DNA of 64,000 nucleotides from Aureimonas pseudogalii (GCF_014196835.1 NZ_JACIEK010000015.1:23447-87446); one strand, 5' to 3'. Positions 1-9,836 are shown, numbered from the stretch's first letter. Translations and numbers: made by a program. Notes: generated by a model not told the origin, from the sequence alone.

Positions 1-349
1 CAGCGTCGCCATGATCGCGTTCGCTGGCACCGCCAACGCACAGGAAGCCGGTTTCGGCGGCACGATGCAGACCGTTCGCACGGGCTTCCTCGGCCCAATG
101 GGTGATCTGCTCTTGGCAATCGCCTTCATCGCGGGTGTCATCAGCGCGATCGTCGCCATCACCGTTCTCTGGAAGAACAGCCGCAACAACCACGATCCCA
201 ACGCTTCGCCGATCGCGGCGTTCAAGTGGGGCGCAGCCGCTGCGGCCCTTCTCGCTCTGCCGGTCTTCATGGGCCTGTCGGTCGACACGTTCTTCGGTGA
301 CGGCGGCACGCGCTCGGCGATCGACGGCACTCTCCGCGCGGTCGAGTAG
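1..349 (+). CDS. Small membrane subunit of a Dot/Icm-like conjugation system (5' end outside window)
   Basis: This reading frame is already open at the first base, and the ATG at 11 is probably internal. The visible start reads as the end of a signal peptide with an A-N-A-Q cleavage-like site near residue 11. Two hydrophobic segments follow (about residues 33-53 and 72-88) with a short charged loop between them. That is the layout of the small IcmD/TraQ-type inner-membrane subunits encoded just before the DotO/TraU ATPase in I-type systems. It ends 5 bases before the ATPase start, so the two genes are surely co-transcribed. The exact Dot/Icm equivalent is not certain from sequence alone. Confidence 0.55.
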   Translation, partial: SVAMIAFAGTANAQEAGFGGTMQTVRTGFLGPMGDLLLAIAFIAGVISAIVAITVLWKNSRNNHDPNASPIAAFKWGAAAAALLALPVFMGLSVDTFFGDGGTRSAIDGTLRAVE

Positions 350-354
350 TCCCC

Positions 355-3300
355 TTGTCGCTGCTTGAAGGGTTCGCAGGCTTCCTGAGCCGTTCGGTCT
401 TCCGCAAGTCGCTGGACGGCTACTGCCGTCTGGTGTCGACCGAGAACGAAACGACGTTCGTCTCCGACGACGGAAGCCTTGCGAGCCTCTTCGAGCTCGA
501 CGGGTTCAGGTCTTTGCCTGGGCCGCTGGAGATCTCCGAGTCCGTCGAACGGCTTCGGGTCGCGCTGAGTGCTTATCTCGCGCGGCCCGGTCATTCGATC
601 GAGTTCTTTTTCGCGCAATCGCCTGAACTCGGGCACGAAGAGATTGCGAGGGCGATCCGCCAAACCCGGCGGAACGCACAGGACACAGGCCTCGATCTCG
701 AGGATATTCTGGAGGAGCGCCTTGCGCTGCTCCCGCTACGGCTCTCCGGCGAGCGCTGCTACCTGACGCTCTGGTCGCGTCCCTCCCTGATGACACGCAC
801 CGAGAATAAGGAAGCCGGCGCTGCCGTCTCCAAACGCCTTCAGGGCTCACCCTCGACCCGGGAGGGGCAGTTTCCCAGCCTTGCCCTGGACAGCCTTCTG
901 ACGCGCCACATGAGTGTCTGTGACGCTCTGGTGCGAGAGTTTTCGACCCAAGGGATCGTGCTGGCGCCTTTGACGTCGCATGAAGCTCTTTCCGTCATGC
1001 GCGGGGTGCAGAACCCTGCATTTCTACCCAACGGAAAGACGTGGAAGGGAACGCTTCCCGGCGACTACGTGCGCGCTCGGCTTCCTTCCAACGAACGTGA
1101 ACTGACCAAGGGCGACATCTCCAACATCGTCTGGCCGATCATTGCTCGCCAGGTGATGACCGAACATGGCGAGGTCCTCGATCAATCGACGGTGCGCCTC
1201 GGCGACTACGTGTTCTCTGGCTTTGACATCGTGGTCGGCCCAGAGGTCGTGGTCGAGTTCAACCAGCTCATCCGCAGCGTTCTCGAAGGCGAGGAGCGCA
1301 CGTCCTGGCGCTGCTCGATGGTCGTGGATGCCGGCGGCTTTCAGGGCCAAGTCTTCAAGCAGCAATACGTCAACCTCTTCGCGTGGACGGCGCCGATCTC
1401 GAACATGCGGATCAAGAACGCCTTCGAGCGCCTTCGCCGCATCGATGGCGCGGGCGATACGGTGGTGCGCTGGCGCGTCTCCTTTGCCGTCTGGTGCGAC
1501 AAGGGCGACGAGACGAAGCTTCGTCGCCATGTGGCGATGCTGAGGCGCACGGTGGAGCGCTGGGGCAACTGCCAGACGGATGCGCTAACCGGCGATCCCA
1601 TGGAATGCGTCATGTCCTCGGCCGTCGGCATTTCGGCCGCCTCCACGGCGCCGGCTGCCTCGGCATCTTTCGCGGAGGCGCTTGCCATGGCTCCGATCGC
1701 CCGACCCGCGAGCCCGTGGTCACGCGGCGCGGTCCTGCTTCGCACAAAGGACGGCAAGCTCTGGCCCTACCAGCCGGGCTCGGCCCAACAGCTTTCATGG
1801 GTCGATGTCATCGTCGGCACGCCGGGATCGGGCAAGTCGGTTCTCCTGAACACGATCAATCTCGCGGTCGCGCTGAGCCGCCAGTCAGGTCGATCCGACG
1901 ACAACAACGGTCTCTTGCCGCGCATCTCGATCATCGACATCGGCCCGTCGAGCTCGGGCTTGATCCTCATGATCCGCGATGCCCTGCCGGTGGAGCGGCG
2001 GCACGAGGCGGTCTATCACCGCCTTAAGATGGACGGATCGAACGCGCTCAACCCGTTCGATACGCAGCTTTGCCTTCGCTTCCCGCTCGCCCATGAGCGC
2101 GCCTTCCTCGTCAACCTCATCTCCCTGATCTGCACGCCCGACGGCGAGGAGAAGGCGTATGACGGCATGGCGCAGGTCGCGGCGGCCGCGATCGACGCGG
2201 CCTACCTGCATTTCTCCGACGAAGGGGCCAAGAAGTTCGGCTGGACCGAAAGCCACGAGGTCGACGCGGCTCTGAAGGCGCTTTCCTTTGAAAGCGACAA
2301 GCAGACGACGTGGTGGGAGGTCTGCGACTTCCTGGCCGCGAAGGGGAAGCTACATCCGGCTGCGCTGGCGCAGCGCCTTGCGGTGCCGACGCTCTCCGAT
2401 CTCGTCCTCATGGCGAACGAAGAGACCGTCGCGGAACAGTTCCGCGATATGCGGACCCCGACCGGAGAGACCGTCATGCGCTCTTTCCAGCGCATGGTGA
2501 CATCGGCAGCGCGTGACTTCCCGATCCTGGCACAGCCCACGCGCTTCGATCTTTCGAACGCGCGCATCATCTCGCTGGATCTGGCGGACGTCGTGACGAC
2601 TTCCGGGCCGCAGGCCAAGCGTCAGGCCGCCATCATGTATATGGTCGCGCGTCAGGCCACGACCGCCGACTTCTGGCTCGATGCCGACGAGATCCGCGGC
2701 AAGACGCTGCACGGCGACTTTGCCGAAGGCGCCCGTGCGCTGCATCTTCGCCGCGTGGAGAACAACCGCCAGATGGCGAAGATGCTGTCGGTGGACGAGT
2801 ACCATCTGACTGGCGGGCTCGGCATTCGCGATCAGATCGTTCAGGACACGCGCGTCGGCCGTAAGAACGGCGTCCAGATCATACTGGCCTCGCAGCTTCT
2901 GGAGGACTTCGACTCGGCCATTCAGGAACTGGCCTCGACGTTCTGGTTCTGCAACGTCCCGACCGAGAAGAGCCGCGACCGGATCTGCCGGGACTACAAT
3001 CTCGGTCCCTCGATCAAGGATGTCATGCGCGGCTTGACCGGCCCGAGGGGCGACGGCGCCCCGGTCCTGGCAATGATGAAGCTGCGCAGCGGCACCTATG
3101 TTCAAGAGCTGGTGAACCAGCCTGGGCCGAACGAACTGTGGGCGCTGTCCACCACGGCCGAGGACGCGGCGCTGCGTCGGATGCTCTACGAGCGTCTCGG
3201 CTCCAAGCCGGCGCGGGCGATCCTTGCCAAGCGTTTCCCCAGCGGCTCGGCGCGGGGAACGCTGGAGCGCCGCCTTTCCGATCTGGAAGACCAGGGCACG

Positions 3301-3375
3301 GCGATCGATAATCGCGCGCGCGAGAACGTCGTCCAGCAGCTTGCAGATGATTTGGTGCGTGAGGTTTCGCGATGA
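355..3375 (+). CDS. DotO/IcmB/TraU-type conjugation ATPase
   Basis: This 1006-residue cytoplasmic ATPase is predicted to power assembly of, or transfer through, the Dot/Icm-like (MPF-I) channel at the inner membrane. A Walker A motif GTPGSGKS lies near residues 488-495. The approximately 1000-residue length and position between a small membrane subunit and secreted tra proteins fit DotO/IcmB/TraU, the VirB4 counterpart of I-type systems. The start is a TTG 5 bases after the preceding stop, without a clear Shine-Dalgarno, so translational coupling is likely. Its stop overlaps the next ATG by 4 bases. Confidence 0.85.
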   Translation: MSLLEGFAGFLSRSVFRKSLDGYCRLVSTENETTFVSDDGSLASLFELDGFRSLPGPLEISESVERLRVALSAYLARPGHSIEFFFAQSPELGHEEIARAIRQTRRNAQDTGLDLEDILEERLALLPLRLSGERCYLTLWSRPSLMTRTENKEAGAAVSKRLQGSPSTREGQFPSLALDSLLTRHMSVCDALVREFSTQGIVLAPLTSHEALSVMRGVQNPAFLPNGKTWKGTLPGDYVRARLPSNERELTKGDISNIVWPIIARQVMTEHGEVLDQSTVRLGDYVFSGFDIVVGPEVVVEFNQLIRSVLEGEERTSWRCSMVVDAGGFQGQVFKQQYVNLFAWTAPISNMRIKNAFERLRRIDGAGDTVVRWRVSFAVWCDKGDETKLRRHVAMLRRTVERWGNCQTDALTGDPMECVMSSAVGISAASTAPAASASFAEALAMAPIARPASPWSRGAVLLRTKDGKLWPYQPGSAQQLSWVDVIVGTPGSGKSVLLNTINLAVALSRQSGRSDDNNGLLPRISIIDIGPSSSGLILMIRDALPVERRHEAVYHRLKMDGSNALNPFDTQLCLRFPLAHERAFLVNLISLICTPDGEEKAYDGMAQVAAAAIDAAYLHFSDEGAKKFGWTESHEVDAALKALSFESDKQTTWWEVCDFLAAKGKLHPAALAQRLAVPTLSDLVLMANEETVAEQFRDMRTPTGETVMRSFQRMVTSAARDFPILAQPTRFDLSNARIISLDLADVVTTSGPQAKRQAAIMYMVARQATTADFWLDADEIRGKTLHGDFAEGARALHLRRVENNRQMAKMLSVDEYHLTGGLGIRDQIVQDTRVGRKNGVQIILASQLLEDFDSAIQELASTFWFCNVPTEKSRDRICRDYNLGPSIKDVMRGLTGPRGDGAPVLAMMKLRSGTYVQELVNQPGPNELWALSTTAEDAALRRMLYERLGSKPARAILAKRFPSGSARGTLERRLSDLEDQGTAIDNRARENVVQQLADDLVREVSR

Positions 3376-4256
3376 AGGTTCGGGGGATCGCAGGAGCGAT
3401 CATGGCGTCGATGCTCGTGTCGACGTCGGCGTGGGCGCAAGCGGGCGTCGCCTTGGAAAAGGTGACGTTCGACAAGGAAAATCAGGAGGCCACCAACATC
3501 GCACGAGCGATGTATCAGCCGGAGTTCGGCTACGTCTCCGCGCAACGCATCTGGCTGCGAGACCCTGCGGAGGGGGCGATCGACCAGATCGCCGTGAAGA
3601 TCGGGCAGGGCGTCTCGTGCAGCGAGGATTGCCACGTCGCGGTCCTTTATCACACGGACGGGGAATGGGCCGAGCTGTGGCGGGGCGAGGGCAAGACCTT
3701 CGAGCTTGGCCAGATCAACGAGATCACCGGTTTGAAGTCGATCTTCGCCGACAACCGCGAATGGTCCTGGGGCGGAGCGAAGTATGAGCCGAGCCTCTAT
3801 GGCGGCTATCCACCAAGGCGTCCCGCCAACGAAGCCGAGATGCGTTTGGCGACGGACTGGATCAAGGCGAACTACGCGGACGAGCTTCACAACATCGACG
3901 CGCCGCAGATCACGGCGCTCGATGTGAACCTGATGACCGGCGACGAGAAGCTCATCTTCATCTTCGACCTGACCATCTGCGGGAACGATGCCTGTCCGGT
4001 TCTCGCGGTCGACAACGGTAAGGTCCTTCAGCAGTTTTCGGCGATCGGGCCTGATGCCGGCATCGCCGATGGGCGCACCGACCAGAACGGCTACCGCCTC
4101 ATAGAGATCCAGACCGATCAGGACGTGTCTGTGGTGAGCCCGTCCACCGGCGAGGTCGTCCAACACATTCTGGCGCAGGACGTCATCCCGGCCGGGGCAA
4201 AGCGCGTGATTGCCGAAGCCCCCGCTGCAACTCAGGTGCCGGAGCTGCCGCAATGA
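3372..4256 (+). CDS. Secreted conjugation-operon protein of unknown function
   Basis: The 294-residue product has an N-terminal signal peptide ending near A-W-A-Q (residue 23) and no later membrane segment, so it should be periplasmic. Two close cysteines (CSEDC) near residue 82 and another pair (CGNDAC) near residue 202 could form disulfides. Its start overlaps the dotO stop and its stop overlaps the next start, placing it inside the transfer operon. I do not recognise the family. By position it may be a channel accessory factor such as TraV or TraW, but that is inference. Confidence 0.7.
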   Translation: MKVRGIAGAIMASMLVSTSAWAQAGVALEKVTFDKENQEATNIARAMYQPEFGYVSAQRIWLRDPAEGAIDQIAVKIGQGVSCSEDCHVAVLYHTDGEWAELWRGEGKTFELGQINEITGLKSIFADNREWSWGGAKYEPSLYGGYPPRRPANEAEMRLATDWIKANYADELHNIDAPQITALDVNLMTGDEKLIFIFDLTICGNDACPVLAVDNGKVLQQFSAIGPDAGIADGRTDQNGYRLIEIQTDQDVSVVSPSTGEVVQHILAQDVIPAGAKRVIAEAPAATQVPELPQ

Positions 4257-5029
4257 AGATCCTTCGCACGACCCTTCTCGCTGCTGCGCTGCTCGGAACG
4301 ACAGCACTCGGCTTTGCCAGCACGCAATACGTGAACAATGTCACGGGTGCCGAGTCGGGGGGCAACTACGCCATTTTCAACACGTCCGGCACGACGCGGG
4401 CGATGGGGCGGTATCAGTTCCTCCCCAGAACGTTCGCAGGGCTGGGCTACATGAAGCACACCGGCGGCCCGGTCAGGGAATGGTCGAGCTACACGTTCAC
4501 TGACGAAGCTCGCTCTGCTGGTGTGAACAGCTTGAACGACCTTCGCTACTCGGAAGCTGGCCACCGTCTTCAGGACGCCGGCATGACGCGGTTCACGAAC
4601 CGGAACCTCAACAGTTTCAGCTCGACGACGCGCGGCGCGATCGGCTCGACCGTAGCGGGGCGTCCTGTCACGACGGATGGCCTCTTGTCAGCGGGGCACT
4701 TCCTGGGATCCGGCGGGCTGAACCAGTGGGCTGCGTCCGGCTTCAGCGTCTCCGGTTTGCCCGCGAAAGTCGTAGCCGCCAATGGCGGAAGCGCGGCGAA
4801 GCTCAACGAATACCTTCTGAACCGCATGGGCAAACACGCCGGGGAAACCTGGGTGGGCGGCGAGTCCGTCGAGTGGGCAGGCGGCACAGGCGACACCACC
4901 AGCTATGCTCAGGACGGCATGTACGACGCCACGGAAGGCTTTCCAGGCTTCGGGTCCAAGCGTCAGGTCGTGATCCAGGAAACCCTACCCTTCCAGGGTC
5001 AACGCAAGTCGCTTGGAGGCGGCGCATGA
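4253..5029 (+). CDS. Lytic transglycosylase-like periplasmic protein of the transfer operon
   Basis: The 258-residue protein carries a signal peptide (about 22 residues). A lysozyme-like signature follows: GAESGGNY with a candidate catalytic Glu near residue 34, then AMGRYQF about 18 residues later, as in SLT-type or phage-type muramidases. Such enzymes open peptidoglycan for assembly of secretion channels. The C-terminal half is low in similarity to anything I know. Start and stop overlap the neighbouring genes by 4 bases each. The transglycosylase fold is inferred from two short motifs only. Confidence 0.65.
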   Translation: MKILRTTLLAAALLGTTALGFASTQYVNNVTGAESGGNYAIFNTSGTTRAMGRYQFLPRTFAGLGYMKHTGGPVREWSSYTFTDEARSAGVNSLNDLRYSEAGHRLQDAGMTRFTNRNLNSFSSTTRGAIGSTVAGRPVTTDGLLSAGHFLGSGGLNQWAASGFSVSGLPAKVVAANGGSAAKLNEYLLNRMGKHAGETWVGGESVEWAGGTGDTTSYAQDGMYDATEGFPGFGSKRQVVIQETLPFQGQRKSLGGGA

Positions 5030-5598
5030 TGATGCTCCGGACACTGACGATCGCCGCGATCGTCGCGCTTCCCATCGCCTCCGTACATGCGCAGGATGCC
5101 GTTTCCCAGCTCTTCAAAAGCGGGCAGGGCGGCTGTGATAGCGGCGTTGCATCGAAGTTGACGGAGGCAATCCGCGCGGGGATCAATACAGAGGTCAAGC
5201 GCGCGGAAGCGGCTTTGAAGATGCCTGCCGGCATCTCGGGCCTCGGGTGCCTGGACGATCTCTTTTCGATCAACCTCGACACGATGATCTCGCTTCCGAA
5301 CCTTCAGGGCCTCCTGAAGAATGCGATCTCGAACGCCGAGAGTCAGATTTGCTCGATGGCTCAGGAGCAATGGGCGAAGGTCACGGAGCCGCTCACGGCC
5401 GCCTTGCAGCTTCCAAGTTTCGACCGGCTCGGCATCCCCGGCTTCAACGGTTCGACCGTGCAGATCGAGTTCACCACTCCGCAGTCAGGCTTCGGTTCGC
5501 AGGGCGGGGCACCGAGCTTCTACGAACGCGAGGATCTAGGTGAGGGAACGCAGCTCCGAGACGAGTACAAGCGTATTTACGGGGGGAACGGACAATGA
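5026..5598 (+). CDS. Secreted conjugation-operon protein of unknown function
   Basis: This is a 190-residue product with a signal peptide ending in H-A-Q near residue 22. The open frame reaches further upstream inside the previous gene. The ATG at 5026 is chosen because it overlaps that gene's stop in an ATGA and begins directly with the signal peptide; ATGs at 5029 and 5032 are alternatives. The mature part has three well-spaced cysteines and amphipathic helices, and no recognisable catalytic motif. It probably works in the periplasm with the channel. Confidence 0.7.
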   Translation: MMMLRTLTIAAIVALPIASVHAQDAVSQLFKSGQGGCDSGVASKLTEAIRAGINTEVKRAEAALKMPAGISGLGCLDDLFSINLDTMISLPNLQGLLKNAISNAESQICSMAQEQWAKVTEPLTAALQLPSFDRLGIPGFNGSTVQIEFTTPQSGFGSQGGAPSFYEREDLGEGTQLRDEYKRIYGGNGQ

Positions 5599-6740
5599 AG
5601 CGGCTTGTCGTTCTGGCGGCGCTGGTCGCCTCGTCCACGTCTATGTTCGCCATCGTCCCATCGGCCTACGCGGTGTGTGACGGTTGTGTTGTCAGCGCCG
5701 TGAACAACATGAACGCCAATGTGAGCGCCCAAATTCAGGGAACGACGCAGGCGGTTATCGCCGCTCAAACGGCGATTGTGACCGCGCTGGGTCAAAGCAC
5801 GGCACAGCTTTCGGGCTACGAGACCCGCACGGCGCGCTCGCAGCAGCGCGTCGAAGACGCCGCGCAACAGATCGAGACCATGCGCCAGCGCGACCTCGCG
5901 CGCGCGAAAGCCGAAGGCGGTCGATACGATCCTGCGGCATCGGCGTGTACGGATCTATCGGGCATCATCCAGTTCGGTGGTGGTGGGGGCGGATCGCAGG
6001 GCGTCGGCGGCAACGATCTCGTCAACTCTTCGAGAAACTGGAGCCGTGGCAACGGCCCTGCTGGTCTACCTGTCACGCAAGGCGGGCTTGCCGTTGCGCA
6101 AGTGATCGTTGCGGACCGGGAAGAGCTCCAGGGTCTCGGGGGTTATCTCGATCCGACAACGGATCTTCGTCTCATGCTCGAAGGCCAAACCCTCGACACG
6201 ACGGACGAGAAAGTCGCGAAGGCGTCAGCCCGTCTGGTGAACAACGTGGTCGATCCCACGCCGGCGAGACCGTTGACGGATGGCGAGAAGAGGACACCGC
6301 AGGGCAAGGCGCAACTCGCAGCTCGGCAGATCGATGAAGCCCGGCGATCAGCAGCTCATTCGGTCTTTTCCTACCTTGGCGATCTCGCAGCGCCGACAGG
6401 GAGTAGCGGCTTGGTCGATTGGGCCAAGCGAGCTGCGCCTGCTTCCTACTCCAACACGATTGGCGATGCGGTCTCGAACCAACAGGTCATCGACATCTTC
6501 GTGCAATCTCGGTTCGCAAACCCGGACTGGCACCAGCAGCTTGCGACGATGGCGCCAGAGGCCGTTTCGCGTGAAATCGCGTTGACCAATGCGCTCAACC
6601 TTCATGTGAACTGGATGATGTTCCAGCTTATGAAGCGTGAGGCGGCGGTCAGCGCCACGCATCTGGCCACCGAACTCGACAACCGCGATACATCCGGCAC
6701 CGCCATCACGACGCGCTTCGAAAGCGCTGCGGCGCAATAG
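5595..6740 (+). CDS. Secreted, coiled-coil-rich conjugation protein of unknown function
   Basis: The 381-residue protein starts with a signal peptide ending near S-A-Y-A (residue 26) followed by CDGC, a possible metal or disulfide pair. Residues about 35-105 form a long polar helix rich in Ala, Gln and Arg, likely coiled coil. A glycine run follows near residue 130. The first ATG overlaps the previous stop. Secreted helical proteins of this type occur before DotA/TraY in I-type plasmid operons. I cannot name the equivalent. Confidence 0.7.
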   Translation: MKRLVVLAALVASSTSMFAIVPSAYAVCDGCVVSAVNNMNANVSAQIQGTTQAVIAAQTAIVTALGQSTAQLSGYETRTARSQQRVEDAAQQIETMRQRDLARAKAEGGRYDPAASACTDLSGIIQFGGGGGGSQGVGGNDLVNSSRNWSRGNGPAGLPVTQGGLAVAQVIVADREELQGLGGYLDPTTDLRLMLEGQTLDTTDEKVAKASARLVNNVVDPTPARPLTDGEKRTPQGKAQLAARQIDEARRSAAHSVFSYLGDLAAPTGSSGLVDWAKRAAPASYSNTIGDAVSNQQVIDIFVQSRFANPDWHQQLATMAPEAVSREIALTNALNLHVNWMMFQLMKREAAVSATHLATELDNRDTSGTAITTRFESAAAQ

Positions 6741-6741
6741 G

Positions 6742-7233
6742 ATGGCCGACAAGTACCAAAGAAGACGCTGGCGGTTCTTTCGAGCGCCAGGTGTCGACCT
6801 CGCGTCAAAGGTTGCAAAAGAAGGGTTGGACGGGGCAGCCGAAGGGCTGTCCTCAATGCGTCCGAGAGGCTTCAACCGACGTGGGTTCTTCGGGCGCGAC
6901 CCGGACGGTGGGATCCAGCGTTTTCGGGACCATTCCTACTCCCTGAGCGATGACCAGATCGAGGCCGCCTTGTTCAATTGGGAGCGCGATCGAGGCATTT
7001 TTGTCGTGGTCTGCGTCGGATTGCTTGCAGCGATCCCATTGGCCGCTCTCTACGACGTCCTGACGATTCCGTTCGGTGTAGGTCTCGTCGCCGGCGCAGC
7101 CTTCATGGCTGTCAAAGCTTTGGTGGCGGATTTCCGCGCTTGGCAGATCCAGCAAGGTCGGTTTGGAGCGCCTGTCGAGTACCTGAATCACCGCTTGCCC
7201 CGGAACATGCAGATCATGGAGAAGGAGCGGTGA
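6742..7233 (+). CDS. Small inner-membrane protein of the transfer operon
   Basis: The ATG at 6742 gives 163 residues; the upstream extension lies inside the previous gene and is not credible. The N-terminus is basic (KYQRRRWRFF), followed by about 80 soluble residues and then two adjacent hydrophobic segments (about residues 94-132). Its stop overlaps the dotA start. Similar two-helix proteins sit beside TraY in I-type operons (for example TraX-like positions), but no family is assigned. Confidence 0.65.
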   Translation: MADKYQRRRWRFFRAPGVDLASKVAKEGLDGAAEGLSSMRPRGFNRRGFFGRDPDGGIQRFRDHSYSLSDDQIEAALFNWERDRGIFVVVCVGLLAAIPLAALYDVLTIPFGVGLVAGAAFMAVKALVADFRAWQIQQGRFGAPVEYLNHRLPRNMQIMEKER

Positions 7234-9461
7234 TGAACCGGCTTTCCGCTGCGCTCGTCTTGTTGCTGTTGTCGGCATCGGCCGCGACCGCGGCTGAAAT
7301 TAGTCTGGTCGACATTTTCCGTGGCCAGGGCGATCCGCAGACGAACGAGTACCTGAACATGGTGTTCGGGCCTCTGTTCCCCGTTGTCGGCGAGATGGGG
7401 GGCCAGTCTGCGACGCTCGTGTCGCGTCTGATTGCAAACTTCAACGTGATCTTCTTCGCGATCGGCCTCTTGCTTCTCGTCTACAACATTATCGTGGGCG
7501 TCACGGAAACGGCCCACGACGGCTCGGTCCTGGGGCAGCGCCATTCTTCGCTATGGTCGCCTATCCGGATGATCGTCGCCGCCGCGTGCCTCATCCCGCT
7601 TCCGACTGGCTACAACGGCGCGCAACACGCCATCGCCTATGTCGTGAACGCTGGCACGGCGACGGCATCGTTCTTTTGGGACGAGACGGTCGACATCATC
7701 GTTCAGGACAGACTTCCCGTCGCAGCACCGGACTATGCGTCTCTTGATGCGCAGTTCCTGCAAGCGGTGTGGCGCATGGAGCTTTGCACGGCCGCATACA
7801 ACGAAGAGGTCGTTAAAGGCGGGGATCTGCCTGCGATGACGGGAAGTTGGTCAGGACAAGTACCCGATACCTACCAATATTCCATCCCAGACCGGATCGC
7901 GGCCTGTGGAAAGATCAGCCTGCCGTCGGCTCCTGCTGGCTTCGAACGGGTCGCCTCGGCGGCTGGCGCGTCCTATGAAACTTGGCATAGCGGCATGAAG
8001 GACGCCATCGACGCGACCCTCGACGATTTTACACCCATTGCCAAACTTGTCGCGGCCGCTGCAAGCAAGCGCGAAGCGCTACCGGAACCGCGACGGCTTG
8101 GTCTCGATATGCGCGCATGGCGTGTCCGTCATCGAGCGGTAACGAACGCGCTGGTGACGACACTGGAAGAACGAGCGCAGCAGGCGACAAAGGAGTCGCT
8201 GGTCAAGACGGGTACGGAGGTCTCGAACGAGCAACTTGCCGCCAATATGAAAAACGGCGGATGGACGCAGGCAGGCTTCTACTACGCAATCGTCTCACGG
8301 TTCTCGGCCGATGCGTCAGCCGTGCAGCAGATGATGCCGATTGCTTCGCCCGGTGACGCGATCGGCGCAAGTAGCAACCCTAATGGATCAACGTTCCAAG
8401 CCGTTCGATCACAAGTGGGTGGGTGGCTAGGATGGAACCGTGACGAAGATGCGCGAGATTTTCTAGCTGAGGTTCTGAACACGTATAATATCACAGTGAA
8501 CTGGTGGAACGAGTCTGTTGCTCGATCCAACATTCAGGCGTTTACTAACGAGCGCCAAGCGTATGCGGACACAGCGGGCGAGTTGTCCAGTTGGATGCCA
8601 TCGCCCAACGGTGTCTTCGATGCCTTCCAGTATCTCGATCCTGCAAACGGCTACAATCAGGATCCCCTTCTGGCCCTAATGACTGTCGGCCGTGTGTTGG
8701 CCGTAGCCGCCGGCGCCACGATCGTTCTTCTGGCTGTCGCCGCTGCTTTCCCGCTTGTAGGGGGCGGATCGGTGTTCATTGGGACCGTACTGGGCTGGGT
8801 GTTGAGTGGAACAGCCTTCATGGGAGTGTTCATCTCCTACATCCTGCCTTTGGTTCCATCCGTCATTTGGGTGATCTCGATCGGAGCCTTTCTGCTTCTG
8901 GTGGTCGAGGCAATCTTTGCCGGCCCCTTATGGGCTATTGCTCACCTTTCCATGGACCGGAACGGCGGCATGGCTGGGCCGAACGCGCGCCGTGGGTATG
9001 TCATGCTCCTGGCTCTATTCCTTACGCCTGCGCTAATGCTGATGGGCTTTCTTGCCGGCATGGCGATTTTCCGTGTGCTGGGTACCCTCGTGAACGGGGG
9101 CTTCTATTACGCCATGACCGCGGCGCAATCGTTGAGCGCAGACAGCAACTTCGCCATCATGTCGGTGTTCGGCATCTTTGCGGCGCTCATCATGATGACG
9201 TTCCTCTACCTTATCCTTCTCGAACGCTCGTTCAGCTTGGCGGCCGAGTTGCCGAGCCGCGTGTTGCGTTGGTTCGACAATGTTGCAGTCGATCTCGACG
9301 ACGGAACCGCAAACCGCGCGCGCATCGCGGCAGCGGGCGGCGGTGCGACCGCAGCCGGAGGCATGAAAGCCCTGGGAGCACAGTCCAACAGATCGATTGA
9401 CGACCACGAGAAGCGGGTCCGCCCTGTTCTGCCGAGGAGGCAGCTGAAGAAGAAGGATTAG
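7233..9461 (+). CDS. dotA: DotA/TraY-family inner-membrane transfer protein
   Basis: The 742-residue polytopic protein has a signal peptide, an N-terminal membrane segment near residues 68-90, a large periplasmic loop, and a cluster of hydrophobic segments in the C-terminal third. This is the DotA/TraY architecture, required for channel function in MPF-I systems. I chose ATG 7233 because it overlaps the preceding stop and starts a clean signal peptide; the open frame extends 85 codons further upstream without support. It is the last gene of the operon: a strong terminator follows directly. Confidence 0.8.
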   Translation: MNRLSAALVLLLLSASAATAAEISLVDIFRGQGDPQTNEYLNMVFGPLFPVVGEMGGQSATLVSRLIANFNVIFFAIGLLLLVYNIIVGVTETAHDGSVLGQRHSSLWSPIRMIVAAACLIPLPTGYNGAQHAIAYVVNAGTATASFFWDETVDIIVQDRLPVAAPDYASLDAQFLQAVWRMELCTAAYNEEVVKGGDLPAMTGSWSGQVPDTYQYSIPDRIAACGKISLPSAPAGFERVASAAGASYETWHSGMKDAIDATLDDFTPIAKLVAAAASKREALPEPRRLGLDMRAWRVRHRAVTNALVTTLEERAQQATKESLVKTGTEVSNEQLAANMKNGGWTQAGFYYAIVSRFSADASAVQQMMPIASPGDAIGASSNPNGSTFQAVRSQVGGWLGWNRDEDARDFLAEVLNTYNITVNWWNESVARSNIQAFTNERQAYADTAGELSSWMPSPNGVFDAFQYLDPANGYNQDPLLALMTVGRVLAVAAGATIVLLAVAAAFPLVGGGSVFIGTVLGWVLSGTAFMGVFISYILPLVPSVIWVISIGAFLLLVVEAIFAGPLWAIAHLSMDRNGGMAGPNARRGYVMLLALFLTPALMLMGFLAGMAIFRVLGTLVNGGFYYAMTAAQSLSADSNFAIMSVFGIFAALIMMTFLYLILLERSFSLAAELPSRVLRWFDNVAVDLDDGTANRARIAAAGGGATAAGGMKALGAQSNRSIDDHEKRVRPVLPRRQLKKKD

Positions 9462-9466
9462 CGGAC

Positions 9467-9496
9467 AAAAAAAGGGGACTTCAAGCCCCCTTTTTT
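9467..9496. terminator. Bidirectional intrinsic terminator after dotA
   Basis: An A7-GGGG-ACTTCAA-CCCCC-T6 arrangement forms a hairpin with an A tract on one side and a T tract on the other. It can therefore stop dotA transcription from the left and the 9510 gene from the right. The flanking sequence GCGGACAAAAAAAGGGGAC recurs at the terminator near 53.64 kb. Confidence 0.85.
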
Positions 9497-9509
9497 CATC
9501 CATCGTCCT

Positions 9510-9836
9510 TCACCAGTGGGTGGTGAGGTATCGATATTTCAGAAACCGGCAAATCAAGAAGCTCAACAACCAACTTGCCACGATCAGGGCGAATATTGCG
9601 ATCTGGTCATCGCTGAACCCATTAAAGCGACCATCCATCATTCCAGAAAACCCGATGAAGATTGCTAGAGCAGGCAGCAATCCGAACCCTACAAAAACCA
9701 AGGTGATTGCAGCAGGAAGGAAGGCGACGATCCAGATGGCCCCGAATACCAGGACCCGGAGCCTGTATTCAAAAGCGCTGAGATGCGTGCAGGGACCTCT
9801 ATGGGGCAACGCCCATCGGATCAGGAATGTTGGCAT
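9510..9836 (-). CDS. Small predicted membrane protein
   Basis: The 108-residue protein has three hydrophobic segments (about residues 26-52, 55-70 and 80-98). ATG at 9836 is preferred because GGAGGG lies 5-10 bases upstream; the frame could open 4 codons earlier. It is convergent with dotA. No family recognised. Confidence 0.5.
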   Translation of the reverse strand: MPTFLIRWALPHRGPCTHLSAFEYRLRVLVFGAIWIVAFLPAAITLVFVGFGLLPALAIFIGFSGMMDGRFNGFSDDQIAIFALIVASWLLSFLICRFLKYRYLTTHW

